Origin: Sphingobium wenxiniae
Lineage (GTDB): Bacteria > Pseudomonadota > Alphaproteobacteria > Sphingomonadales > Sphingomonadaceae
NCBI RefSeq assembly: GCF_007830065.1
Contig: NZ_VLKK01000007.1
Location: 147,479 to 211,478 of the forward strand
Length of the DNA stretch: 64,000 nt
Direction: 5' to 3'
Part shown: positions 53,367 to 60,902 of the stretch, piece after piece
Layout of the letters: each line of letters begins with the position of its first letter
How positions within the stretch are numbered: position 1 is the stretch's first letter
Notes under the pieces: generated by a model
What the model was told of the DNA's origin: nothing
The model's input: only the letters and a program-made list of their open reading frames with translations
Databases searched by the model: none
Program-made: the position numbers and the translations under genes

Positions 53367-53374
53367 GGCCGCCC

Positions 53375-53971
53375 ATGACGCGCCGCATCTTCATCATCCG
53401 GCATGGCAATACGTTTGAAGACGGCACGCCGCCCCGCCGCATCGGCGCGCGGACCGACCTTCCGCTGGTGGCCCGGGGCCGGGAGCAGGCGGATCGCCTG
53501 GGCGCGTGGTTCGCGGCCCAGCCATTGTGCGTCGGACACATCTTTTCCGGCCCGTTGCTGCGCGCGCGCGAAACCGCGGAACGGATCGGCGCCGTCCTGG
53601 GCAAGCCTGTCGACGGGTTCCTGCCCTGGCTCAATGAAATCGATCACGGCCCGGATGAGGGGCGTTCGGAAGAGGATGTGCTGGCGCGCGTGGGCGCGGA
53701 GGCGATCGCGGCATGGGACGAGCAGGCTGTCGCGCCGCCGGGCTGGCGCGCCGATGCCGACACGCGCATCGCGGCTTGGCGGGCCTATCTCTCCGGCGGC
53801 GGCGGGGAAGGCACGGACCTGCTTGTCACCAGCAACGGCGCGGCGCGCTTCGCCCTGCCGGCCTTGGGCCTGCCGCTGGCTTCATTGAAATTGCGGACCG
53901 GCGCTTTTGGGGAAGTGCTGATCGACGCTTCGGGCCATGCCGAACTGCGGCGCTGGGATTTCCGTCCCTGA
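53375..53971 (+). CDS. histidine phosphatase family protein
   Basis: A 198-residue phosphoglycerate-mutase-like phosphatase. The RHG motif is FIIRHGNTFEDG at residues 6-17; the proton-donor region NEIDHGPDEG is at about 88-97. The second catalytic histidine seen in the family is replaced or shifted: the C-terminal part reads LLVTSNGAARFALPAL, with SNG where SHG is usual. It lies 8 bases after kdsB and is probably cotranscribed with kdsD-kdsB, so a sugar-phosphate substrate is plausible. Confidence 0.8.
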   Translation: MTRRIFIIRHGNTFEDGTPPRRIGARTDLPLVARGREQADRLGAWFAAQPLCVGHIFSGPLLRARETAERIGAVLGKPVDGFLPWLNEIDHGPDEGRSEEDVLARVGAEAIAAWDEQAVAPPGWRADADTRIAAWRAYLSGGGGEGTDLLVTSNGAARFALPALGLPLASLKLRTGAFGEVLIDASGHAELRRWDFRP

Positions 53972-54391
53972 CAGATTTTCGCACCAACCGTCGGCGCAAT
54001 GCAGCTATTCCGTCGGCAAGCATAACTTGTCTTGCCGATTTCAAGTCTATCTATTAAATAGAGATTGCCTCAGCGGTACGGGTGGTCGCCGTGCCGGATG
54101 GAATATCGGCATTCGACCCGCGGCTTTTGATCGGGATGCAGCTTGCTCCGCGTCACCAACGGCTAAAGCGCACGACGCCCGGGCGATGACGTCAGTGTCG
54201 TGTTCCCCCACAAGGATTGGGGTTGATATGATGCGCGATACAATGATGACCAAATAGAGAAACCGGCCTTACCAAGCCGCCGTTCAAACCATCTGGATGC
54301 GACCGCATGCCATGCAAGCCATGGCACGGTCCTTCACAGCCGCCAGCTTCCTGCCATTCCGCCGATACCGATCGGCGGGAAAGGAGATATC
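53972..54391. other. 420-base gap without a recognised gene
   Basis: No reading frame here looks coding. The stretch 54020-54070 is AT-richer, and TTGCCG (54032-54037), 17 bases and TAAATA (54055-54060) could be a weak promoter for the small gene that follows at 54392. Nothing else is seen. Confidence 0.5.
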
Positions 54392-54541
54392 ATGCACAAA
54401 TATCGTTCGGACCATCGGCCGCAAACCGGCTATTCCGCTTCCCTGCTTCAGGCTGCCGCCGCGATCTACGGGATCGAGGCGGCGGAACTGGCTGAAGCAG
54501 CCAGCAAAGCAGCCAGGACCGCCAGGAAATACAGGAACTGA
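54392..54541 (+). CDS. small protein of 49 residues
   Basis: A short frame with a strong ribosome-binding site: AAAGGAG lies 5 bases before the ATG. The product starts MHKYRSDHRPQTGYS and then has a helical, Ala-rich stretch with AAAIYGIEAAELAEAASKAARTARK, and ends KYRN. It is soluble and basic, with no membrane segment. I do not know a family. A long hairpin (54552-54593) directly follows, which supports a real transcript. It faces the SDR gene. Confidence 0.6.
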   Translation: MHKYRSDHRPQTGYSASLLQAAAAIYGIEAAELAEAASKAARTARKYRN

Positions 54542-54551
54542 TCTCTCATGG

Positions 54552-54593
54552 CTTCCCCCCGGGGCGCACGTCGCCGTGCTTCCTGGGGGGAAG
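54552..54593. terminator. long hairpin between convergent genes
   Basis: CTTCCCCCC (54552-54560) pairs perfectly with GGGGGGAAG (54585-54593), with an inner GCAC/GTGC stem. It lies between the 49-residue gene and the SDR gene and may end transcription in both directions. No long T run follows. Confidence 0.6.
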
Positions 54594-54602
54594 TTCTGAC
54601 GC

Positions 54603-55352
54603 TCAACTATCGCGGGCAACCTGAAAACCGGCGAAAGACTGGCTGACGGGCATCAGTTCGATCGTATTGAAATTGAGATGGGCAGGCTGCGTCGCCACCC
54701 AAAGAAGCGTTTCCGCGATGTCTTCTCCCGTCATGGGCATGACGCCGCCATACAGGCTGTCCGACGCGGCCTTGCTCCCGGTACGGATCAGGGTGAACTC
54801 GGTTTCCACCATGCCCGGTTCGATGGACGTGACGCGAACGCCCGTTCCGTGAAGATCGGACCTCAGCCCCAGGCTGAACTGGCGGACAAATGCCTTGGTC
54901 CCGCCATAAACATTCCCGCCCGTATAGGGATAGGTCGCGGCGACCGAACTCAGGTTGATGATCCCGCCCTTGCGCGCGATCAGGATCGGCAGCAGCTTGT
55001 GAGTGATGGTCACAAGGCCGGTCACGTTGGTTTCGATCATCTGCCGCCATTGGGCAAGATCGGCCTGCTGCGCAGGGGCCGTTCCCAAGGCCAGACCGGC
55101 ATTGTTGATCAGAAGATCGATGTCCGCGAAGCCGGCGGGCAAGGTCGAAACGGCATGATCGATCGCGGCGTCGTCGCGCATGTCGAAGCGGGCGGCGTGG
55201 ACATTGTCCGCCCCCAGTTCGGCGACGAGCGCGTCCAGACGGTCCGCGCGGCGGCCCGTCACGATCACCTTCCAGCCCGCGGCGACAAAGCGCCGCGCAC
55301 ATGCCGCGCCGATGCCCGCCGTTGCGCCGGTGATGAATGCGGTGCCTGCCAT
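54603..55352 (-). CDS. SDR family NADP-dependent oxidoreductase (YdfG-like)
   Basis: A 249-residue classical short-chain dehydrogenase. The cofactor motif TGATAGIG is at residues 8-15, GRRADRLDAL fits NADP preference, NNAG follows at about 86-89 and the active site is NLSSVAATYPYTGGNVYGGTKAF (Ser, Tyr, Lys). The C-terminal GMVETEFTLIR and WVATQPAHLNFNTIELMPVSQSFAGF match the YdfG/3-hydroxy acid dehydrogenase group. The substrate is uncertain. It is convergent with the small gene upstream. Confidence 0.88.
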   Translation of the reverse strand: MAGTAFITGATAGIGAACARRFVAAGWKVIVTGRRADRLDALVAELGADNVHAARFDMRDDAAIDHAVSTLPAGFADIDLLINNAGLALGTAPAQQADLAQWRQMIETNVTGLVTITHKLLPILIARKGGIINLSSVAATYPYTGGNVYGGTKAFVRQFSLGLRSDLHGTGVRVTSIEPGMVETEFTLIRTGSKAASDSLYGGVMPMTGEDIAETLLWVATQPAHLNFNTIELMPVSQSFAGFQVARDS

Positions 55353-55572
55353 GTCTCCGAAATCCTCCTCGTCCTTGACGGTCGCTTTTCCCCAACCTTT
55401 GACCGTAGACGATCAGCTTGAAAATACCCTAGCGCACGATGCGCTCTGTTGCGGGTGCGGAGGCTTCATGGCGCCGTTCATCGAACCGCGCCACCGAAAT
55501 TTCGGGAGGATGTGCGAAACGCGACAGGGAACGGCGCAGGCGCGAGCCGCTCCATTCCCGGATGCGCCAAAG

Positions 55573-56211
55573 CTATTCCGCCTTGCGCGCGGCAGGCTTT
55601 CTCGTCGACCTGGCTGTTCGCGAGGCAGATTTCGCGCCTCCGTTCTTGCCGCCGGGCGATCCGCTTCCCTGCGGCGTGATCGCGGCCGAAGCAGCGGCGT
55701 CCGCGGAAGCATTGCGCGATTTGCGAGGCGCCGCTTTCCCCGCACCGCCCGATTTCGCCGTTTCCTTCGCCGCTCCATTCAGCGGCTCGCCCGGCCGAGT
55801 CCCGTCTTCGGCCCGCTTCCGTCCCAGGCCCACCTCCTTGGCGACCGCGCGCCGACGTTCCGAATAGCTCGGTGCCACCATGGGATAGGTCTTGGGCAAG
55901 CCGAATTTTTCCCGGTATTCGTCCGGTGTCAGGCCATGCGTGGCAAGATGACGCTTCAATGTCTTATAAGGCTTCCCGTCGATCATGCTCAATATATGAT
56001 CGGGAGAAGCAAGGCTCTTGCGAACCGATACGGCCGCGACCGGCATTTGTTCGGCGGGCGCCGGGGATTCCTTCACCGGCTCATCCAGCGCTGATCGTGT
56101 GGAACGGATCAGCTCCACCAGATCTTCTCGGGGCACCGTATTGTTGGTGACATAAGCGCTCAGAAGTTGAACCGTCAGCACATTGAGGTCAGGATTAACG
56201 CTGTCTGTCAT
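55573..56211 (-). CDS. MucR/Ros family transcription regulator without cysteines
   Basis: A 212-residue protein of the MucR/Ros family, which represses or activates exopolysaccharide, motility and cell-cycle genes in alphaproteobacteria. LLSAYVTNNTVPREDLVELI is the usual N-terminus and DHILSMIDGKPYKTLKRHLATHGLTPDEYREKFGLPKTYPMVAPSYSERRRAVAKEVGLGRK the DNA-binding part, with His at 88 and 92. No cysteine is present anywhere, so the Zn site of Ros cannot form in the usual way. A long Ala/Lys/Gly-rich tail (about 135-212) makes it longer than the typical 140-150 residues. The 220-base gap downstream holds no clear gene. Confidence 0.88.
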   Translation of the reverse strand: MTDSVNPDLNVLTVQLLSAYVTNNTVPREDLVELIRSTRSALDEPVKESPAPAEQMPVAAVSVRKSLASPDHILSMIDGKPYKTLKRHLATHGLTPDEYREKFGLPKTYPMVAPSYSERRRAVAKEVGLGRKRAEDGTRPGEPLNGAAKETAKSGGAGKAAPRKSRNASADAAASAAITPQGSGSPGGKNGGAKSASRTARSTRKPAARKAE

Positions 56212-56358
56212 AATATGCCGCCTTCTCTCGCGAATCGGATGACGTCATTTATTGGATTTTTCTTCGACGGAAGTAAATCTATGCCTTGATGCGGATATTA
56301 TGGAAGAGCAGGCATCCTGTCCCATTATGACCGGAAAGGAATGGGCCGGCGCCGGATT

Positions 56359-56613
56359 TCACTTCGCCTTGTCCATCAATTCTATGAAGTTACGCGCGGC
56401 GTCGCGATCCGCCGGGTGGGTGAATGCCCCATCGATGTCCGGCGCTTCTCCGAGCAGGAATAACAGGCACCAAAGCGCGTACCGCCGACTCCGGTCCGTT
56501 TCCAGACCGAAGTCGACGCGCATTTTTTCCACGCCAGCCGCGATGGCTTCGGGCGCCAGATCATCCAGTCGGGCGCTTGCGAAATACCGGTGAAGCTGAT
56601 CGTCGAAATTCAT
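56359..56613 (-). CDS. hypothetical protein, 84 residues
   Basis: A small acidic, helical protein (NFDDQLHRYFASARLDDLAPEAIAAGVEKMRVDFGLETDRSRRYALWCLLFLLGEAPDIDGAFTHPADRDAARNFIELMD). I do not recognise a family. It has a hydrophobic ALWCLLFLLG segment that is too short for a safe membrane helix. It follows hup on the same strand with an 8-base gap, so cotranscription is likely. The start codon is ATG. Confidence 0.7.
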   Translation of the reverse strand: MNFDDQLHRYFASARLDDLAPEAIAAGVEKMRVDFGLETDRSRRYALWCLLFLLGEAPDIDGAFTHPADRDAARNFIELMDKAK

Positions 56614-56621
56614 TTACCGGA

Positions 56622-56897
56622 TCAGCCGTTCAGCTTGTCCTTCACCGCCTTGGCCGGCGCGAAAGTCAGCTTCTTGGACGCGGCGATCTGAATGGTGGCG
56701 CCGGTCGCGGGATTGCGTCCCTCGCGGGCGGGCGTGTCCTTCACCTTGAACTTGCCGAAACCGTTCAGCGAGACTTCCTCCCCCTTGGCCGCCGCATCGG
56801 CGATCGCGGCGAACACGCCGTCGACGACCTTGCGCGCATCGGCCTTCGACAAGTCATGCGCGGCTGCAATGCTGTCGGCCAGATCGCTGTTATTCAT
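56622..56897 (-). CDS. hup: HU-family DNA-binding protein
   Basis: A 91-residue HU-type nucleoid protein that bends DNA. The N-terminal NNSDLADSIAAAHDLSKADARKVVDGVFAAIADAAAKGEEVSLNGFGKFKVKDTPAREGRNPATGATIQIAASKKLTF is the complete HU fold, with the GRNPATG arm motif. ATG 56895-56897 gives the normal length; the longer frame is rejected. It is 8 bases upstream of the hypothetical gene. HU rather than IHF is favoured by the whole pattern. Confidence 0.93.
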   Translation of the reverse strand: MNNSDLADSIAAAHDLSKADARKVVDGVFAAIADAAAKGEEVSLNGFGKFKVKDTPAREGRNPATGATIQIAASKKLTFAPAKAVKDKLNG

Positions 56898-57019
56898 TAC
56901 GATTCCTTTCATGTGCGAGTGATGCCTTCCGCGCATAGCCAGCCTGGAAGCGTCGGTCCATATCCGTTCGTTGCCATTTTCCACGCGCCGCTCTGTTGGG
57001 ACGCGCCTTTCCCTGGGGA

Positions 57020-57478
57020 TCAATCCCTCTTTCCGGACAACTCCGCCGCCTTGCGGGCGACATGATCCAGGGCCTCGCGGAAACGCGCAAGGTCCTCTTG
57101 CGAGAGGACAGAGAATATATCCGCCTCCAGCTCAAGGGCCTTCGGCGCGATCCGGCGATAAAGGTTGCGGCCTTCCCGGCTCAGGGAAAGCATGTGGGAC
57201 CGGCCGTCGCGGGGATTGGGCGAACGCTCGATCAAACCTCTTCCGGCCAGGGAAATGGCGGCGCGGCTGACCGTCACCTTGTCCATGGCGGTTTTCTGGC
57301 CGATGGCATTCTGGGTTGCGCCCTCGCTTTCCGCCAGAACGGCGATCACGCGCCACTCCGGAACGCTCAGCGCAAAAAGCCTGTCATAGGCGCTGGCGAC
57401 CGCGCCGCTTACGCGATTGGCGGCGACCGACAGGCGATAAGGCATAAACTGATCGAGCCGCAGCGGTTTCCGTGCCAT
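57020..57478 (-). CDS. MarR family transcriptional regulator
   Basis: A 152-residue winged-helix regulator. The recognition region NAIGQKTAMDKVTVSRAAISLAGRGLIERSPNPRDGRSHMLSLSREG is typical for MarR. It is divergent from the VOC-fumarylacetoacetase genes and the intergenic region has a palindrome at 57520-57533 that overlaps a good promoter, so it probably represses them and perhaps itself, with an aromatic catabolite as inducer. This is similar to regulators of homogentisate genes. Length is normal. Confidence 0.88.
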   Translation of the reverse strand: MARKPLRLDQFMPYRLSVAANRVSGAVASAYDRLFALSVPEWRVIAVLAESEGATQNAIGQKTAMDKVTVSRAAISLAGRGLIERSPNPRDGRSHMLSLSREGRNLYRRIAPKALELEADIFSVLSQEDLARFREALDHVARKAAELSGKRD

Positions 57479-57494
57479 ATCGAACCGGTATCAT

Positions 57495-57523
57495 TTGACA
57501 CCATATCGCGCAAAGCGTAAATT
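57495..57523 (+). promoter_or_regulatory. sigma-70-type promoter of VOC-fah genes
   Basis: TTGACA at 57495-57500, 17 bases, TAAATT at 57518-57523. The -35 is perfect and the spacing ideal. It points towards the VOC gene 52 bases downstream. Confidence 0.65.
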
Positions 57524-57533
57524 GGTTTCAATT
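57520..57533. promoter_or_regulatory. palindrome AATTG-GTTT-CAATT, candidate MarR operator
   Basis: A perfect 5-bp inverted repeat with a 4-base centre that overlaps the -10 element and the expected start of transcription. Binding here would block the promoter. It lies in the divergent region next to the MarR gene. Confidence 0.5.
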
Positions 57534-57574
57534 GTTACCAGCTTCACAAGGCGAGCAATCGCAAGGAGAGGGTC

Positions 57575-58120
57575 ATGCCTCCGCCGTTCAGGATCAGCCG
57601 CATCCATCATGTCGCCTATCGCTGCCGCGACGCGAAGGAAACCGTGCAATGGTATCAGCGCGTGCTGGGCATGACCTACACCACGGCCTTTGCCGAAGAT
57701 CATGTCCCTTCGACCGGGGCCCCAGATCCCTATATGCACGTCTTCCTGGATTGCGGCGGCGGCAATGTGCTGGCCTTTTTCGAGTTGCCGAACCAGCCGG
57801 AGATGGGCCGCGATCCCCACACGCCCGCCTGGGTCCAGCATATCGCCTTCGAAGTGCCCGACATGGACGCCCTGCTCGCCGCGAAGACCCATATCGAGGC
57901 GGAGGGCATCGAAGTGCTCGGTCCCACCCATCATGGCATTTTCAAGTCCATCTATTTTTTCGACCCCAACGGCCATCGCATCGAACTGGCCTGCAATATC
58001 GGGACGCCGGCACAATATGCGGAACTGGCGCGCGTCGCGCCGCTGATGCTGGAGGAATGGTCGCAAACCAGGAAAGCGCCGCGCCATGCGGATTGGCTGC
58101 ACAAGGAGGAAGGGATTTGA
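57575..58120 (+). CDS. VOC family protein
   Basis: A 181-residue protein with one vicinal-oxygen-chelate domain pair. RIHHVAYRC near residue 11, WVQHIAFEV near 88 and GHRIELACNIG near 132 give a possible His-His-Glu metal site, as in glyoxalase and extradiol dioxygenases. It is too short for 4-hydroxyphenylpyruvate dioxygenase. GGAGAGGG precedes the ATG. It is cotranscribed with fumarylacetoacetase (overlap of 4 bases), so it may act on an aromatic ring-cleavage intermediate. Confidence 0.8.
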   Translation: MPPPFRISRIHHVAYRCRDAKETVQWYQRVLGMTYTTAFAEDHVPSTGAPDPYMHVFLDCGGGNVLAFFELPNQPEMGRDPHTPAWVQHIAFEVPDMDALLAAKTHIEAEGIEVLGPTHHGIFKSIYFFDPNGHRIELACNIGTPAQYAELARVAPLMLEEWSQTRKAPRHADWLHKEEGI

Positions 58121-59430
58121 CGGACCGGACCGATTTCACGCACGATCCCGCCGCCCGAAGCTGGGCCGAGAGCGCGAACGGCCACCCGGATTTCCCGGTC
58201 CAGAACCTTCCCCTGGGCATATTCGCGCCGCCATCCGGCAAACCGCGCGGCGGGGTCGCGATCGGCACGGAGATTCTCGACATTGGCGCGATCGCCGCCC
58301 TGCTGCCGGAAGACGCGCGCGATGCCGCGCTGCTGGCGAACGATTCCACGCTCAACGCTCTGCTGGGGGCAGGCAATGATACGTTGCGCGCCCTGCGCCA
58401 CGGCCTGTTCCGCCTGCTCACCGATCCGGCTTGGGAAAAGGCCGTCCGTCCCGCCCTTTACCCGGCGGGGCAATGCAGGCTGCATCTGCCCGTCCAGATC
58501 GGCGACTATACGGATTTCTATACCGGCATCCATCATGCCGTGAATGTCGGGAGGCTGTTCCGGCCCGACAATCCGCTGCTGCCCAATTACAAACATGTCC
58601 CCATCGGCTATCATGGCCGCGCATCCTCCATCCGGATTTCGGGCGAGGACGTCGTCCGCCCCAATGGACAGACCCTGCCGCCCGGCGCGCAGGCCCCTGT
58701 GTTCGGTCCCTGCAAAAGGCTGGATCATGAACTGGAAATGGCGATCTGGGTCGGACGCGGCAACATGCTGGGCCGGCCCATCCCCATCGGGCAGGCGGCG
58801 GATCATATCGCGGGGCTTTCGATCCTGAACGACTGGTCGGCGCGCGACATACAGGCGTGGGAATATCAGCCGCTCGGCCCTTTCCTCGCCAAGAATTTCC
58901 ACAGCAGCATTTCGCCTTGGATCGTCACCATGGCTGCGCTCGCGCCCTTCGCCGCCGCGCAGCCCCCGCGGCCGGAGGGCGATCCCTTGCCGCTTCCCTA
59001 TCTGCTCGACCCCGCCGACCAGCGGCGCGGCGCGCTGGACGTGACGATGGAGGTGTTCCTGTCCACGGCGCGGATGCGGGCCGAAGGGCAAGCCCCGCAT
59101 CGCCTCAGCCGGGGTTCGATGACGGCGATGTACTGGACGCCCGCCCAGCTCATCGCCCATCATAGCGTCAACGGCTGCAATCTCTCCCCCGGCGACCTGC
59201 TGGGCACGGGCACGCTGTCGGGCGCGGCGGACGGGAGCAAGGGCAGCCTGCTCGAACTCACGGACGGCGGCAAGGAGCCGATCCGCCTGCCCGAAGGGGA
59301 AAGCCGTACTTTCCTGGAGGATGGCGACGAAGTCGTCATCACCGCCTTCGCGCAGGCGCCCGGCTTCGCGCGGATCGGCTTTGGCGACTGCCGCGCCCGC
59401 ATTGCGCCCGCGCTCCGATTGGAGACGTGA
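58117..59430 (+). CDS. fahA: fumarylacetoacetase
   Basis: A 437-residue fumarylacetoacetate hydrolase, the last enzyme of tyrosine/homogentisate breakdown. Metal-binding groups are present: DYTDFYTGIHHAVNVG (Asp), HELEMAIWVG (Glu-x-Glu) and SILNDWSARDIQAWEYQPLGPFLAKNF (Asp). The N-terminal SH3-like domain includes ANGHPDFPVQNLPLGIF. The start is the TTG at 58117-58119 that overlaps the VOC stop, with GGAGGAAGG upstream. A broken maleylacetoacetate isomerase gene follows directly. Confidence 0.92.
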   Translation: MTDRTDFTHDPAARSWAESANGHPDFPVQNLPLGIFAPPSGKPRGGVAIGTEILDIGAIAALLPEDARDAALLANDSTLNALLGAGNDTLRALRHGLFRLLTDPAWEKAVRPALYPAGQCRLHLPVQIGDYTDFYTGIHHAVNVGRLFRPDNPLLPNYKHVPIGYHGRASSIRISGEDVVRPNGQTLPPGAQAPVFGPCKRLDHELEMAIWVGRGNMLGRPIPIGQAADHIAGLSILNDWSARDIQAWEYQPLGPFLAKNFHSSISPWIVTMAALAPFAAAQPPRPEGDPLPLPYLLDPADQRRGALDVTMEVFLSTARMRAEGQAPHRLSRGSMTAMYWTPAQLIAHHSVNGCNLSPGDLLGTGTLSGAADGSKGSLLELTDGGKEPIRLPEGESRTFLEDGDEVVITAFAQAPGFARIGFGDCRARIAPALRLET

Positions 59431-59431
59431 T

Positions 59432-59842
59432 GTGCCGAATCTCGTCCTGCACGGCTATTGGCGGTCCGGCACCAGCTATCGCACGCGCATAGCCCTGAAC
59501 GCCAAGGGACTGGACTATCGGCAGGCGCCGGTCGATCTGTTGAGCGGCGAGCAGCGCGCCGCCGATTATCGGGCGCTCAATCCGCTGGGACTGGTGCCCA
59601 CGCTGGAGGCGGACGGGCGGCTTCGCCGCGCTGGAGGACATGATCGCCGCCACGGCGGCCGTTACGCCTTTGGCGACAGCCTGACCATGGCCGACTGCCA
59701 TCTCGTGCCCTAGGTCTATTCGGCTGAACGCTTCGCGGTGCCGCTAAACGCCTATCCCGCCCTGACGGCGGCGGTGCGCCATGCGCGTGAACATCCCGCC
59801 GTCAAGGCCGCGCATCCCGATCTTGCGCCGGGACATTCTTGA
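59432..59842 (+). pseudogene. maiA: maleylacetoacetate isomerase, decayed
   Basis: The first 68 codons from GTG 59432 encode a normal GST N-terminal domain (NLVLHGYWRSGTSYRTRIALNAKGLDYRQAPVDLLSGEQ, NPLGLVPTLEADG). The middle of the protein, about 80-100 residues, is missing. After the junction, GFAALEDMIAA appears in a shifted frame, then GRYAFGDSLTMADCHLVP in the first frame, followed by an in-frame TAG at 59711-59713 and the rest of the C-terminus (VYSAERFAVPLNAYPALTAAVRHA) to 59842. So it holds a deletion, frame changes and a nonsense codon. Confidence 0.85.
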
Positions 59843-59996
59843 ACCGACACGCCTCGGGCGAAGGATCGACCGGCGGTGGGAAAAAGCGCCGGCGGCACTG
59901 GACAGGGTACAGGCGATTGACCCATGGGCGATCGACCTGCGACCGGCTTTCCGCTGGGCGGAATGCCGCCGGCAACATCAAGGAGAATGCAAGACA

Positions 59997-60344
59997 ATGA
60001 CCATCGAACGGATCGAATGCGGCCCGCGCATGAGCCAAGCCGTGGTGCATGGCGATACCGTCTATCTGGCGGGACAAGTAGGCGCGCCCGGCGAGAGCGT
60101 CGCCGCGCAGACGACCGCGGTGCTGGCGCAGGTGGACACGCTTCTCAAGGAAACCGGCAGTTCGAAGGATCATCTGCTGATGGCGACGATCTGGCTGGCG
60201 GACATGGGCGATTTCGCCGAAATGAACGGCGTCTGGGACGCATGGGTGGCGGGCCACCCCGCTCCCGCCCGCGCCACGGGCGAAGCCAAGCTCGCCGCGC
60301 CCGAATATAAGGTCGAGATCATCATCGTCGCGGCCAGAGCCTGA
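59997..60344 (+). CDS. ridA: RidA family protein
   Basis: A 115-residue YjgF/RidA-type deaminase that hydrolyses reactive enamine/imine products of amino-acid enzymes. SQAVVHGDTVYLAGQVG and the conserved arginine in PAPARATGEAKLAAPEYKVEIIIVAARA are seen. The start is ATG 59997 with AAGGAG some 11 bases upstream. It follows the maiA remnant and may be read from the same promoter. Several RidA subfamilies exist; the exact one is not determined. Confidence 0.88.
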   Translation: MTIERIECGPRMSQAVVHGDTVYLAGQVGAPGESVAAQTTAVLAQVDTLLKETGSSKDHLLMATIWLADMGDFAEMNGVWDAWVAGHPAPARATGEAKLAAPEYKVEIIIVAARA

Positions 60345-60459
60345 CATGCGGCGCTTCGCCGGCAAGACCGATGGACGGCGAAGCGCCAGACGATTTTATT
60401 GCTGAACAAACCCGAATTCGGTAGGGCCGGGGCGGAACCGATCTGGAGAGCAGCGACGA

Positions 60460-60886
60460 ATGTCCGACAATCTTTTCTTTGGCCCCGATGCCCAAGTCAA
60501 TCACACCATCGGCATGATGCAGACAGAAAAATCGCAAGGATCGATCACCGACGGCGCAAGAGTTGGCCCTAATGTTTTTTTCGTCATAGACCCCGAAGGG
60601 CAAATCAAAGGTAATTTTGAAACCGGCAACGGGAATGTTCTGAAATTATCCTATCGCATTATCAGACCGGTTCGATGGGTGGGACTACACATCGCCGCCG
60701 GCAATTTCGATCTTCAGGGCAGAAGCATAGCAGGCCTGATCTGCAAATCCCACGCAGATCACGCCGTCACCAGCCGCGCCTGCATCCGGTCCGGCTATGA
60801 AGGCGGATTGGCGGGAGCTTGTGATCTTCCTTCCCGTGGCAGACACAAACATCACGATAAGCGAACTCAAGTTCTTCGTGGTTTGA
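60460..60886 (+). pseudogene. unknown gene with probable frameshift
   Basis: The frame from ATG 60460 encodes SDNLFFGPDAQVNHTIGMMQTEKSQGSITDGARVGPNVFFVIDPEGQI and continues to CIRSGYEGG near 60804. Just after that, the plausible end WRELVIFLPVADTNITISELKFFVV lies in the next frame and stops at 60884-60886, whereas the original frame runs into the following gene. A single extra G near 60802-60806 would explain it. The joined protein has about 141 residues and looks beta-rich. I do not recognise a family. The position before two glycosyltransferases suggests a glycan role. Confidence 0.6.
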
Positions 60887-60902
60887 AGCCAGGGAGCCTT
60901 AT

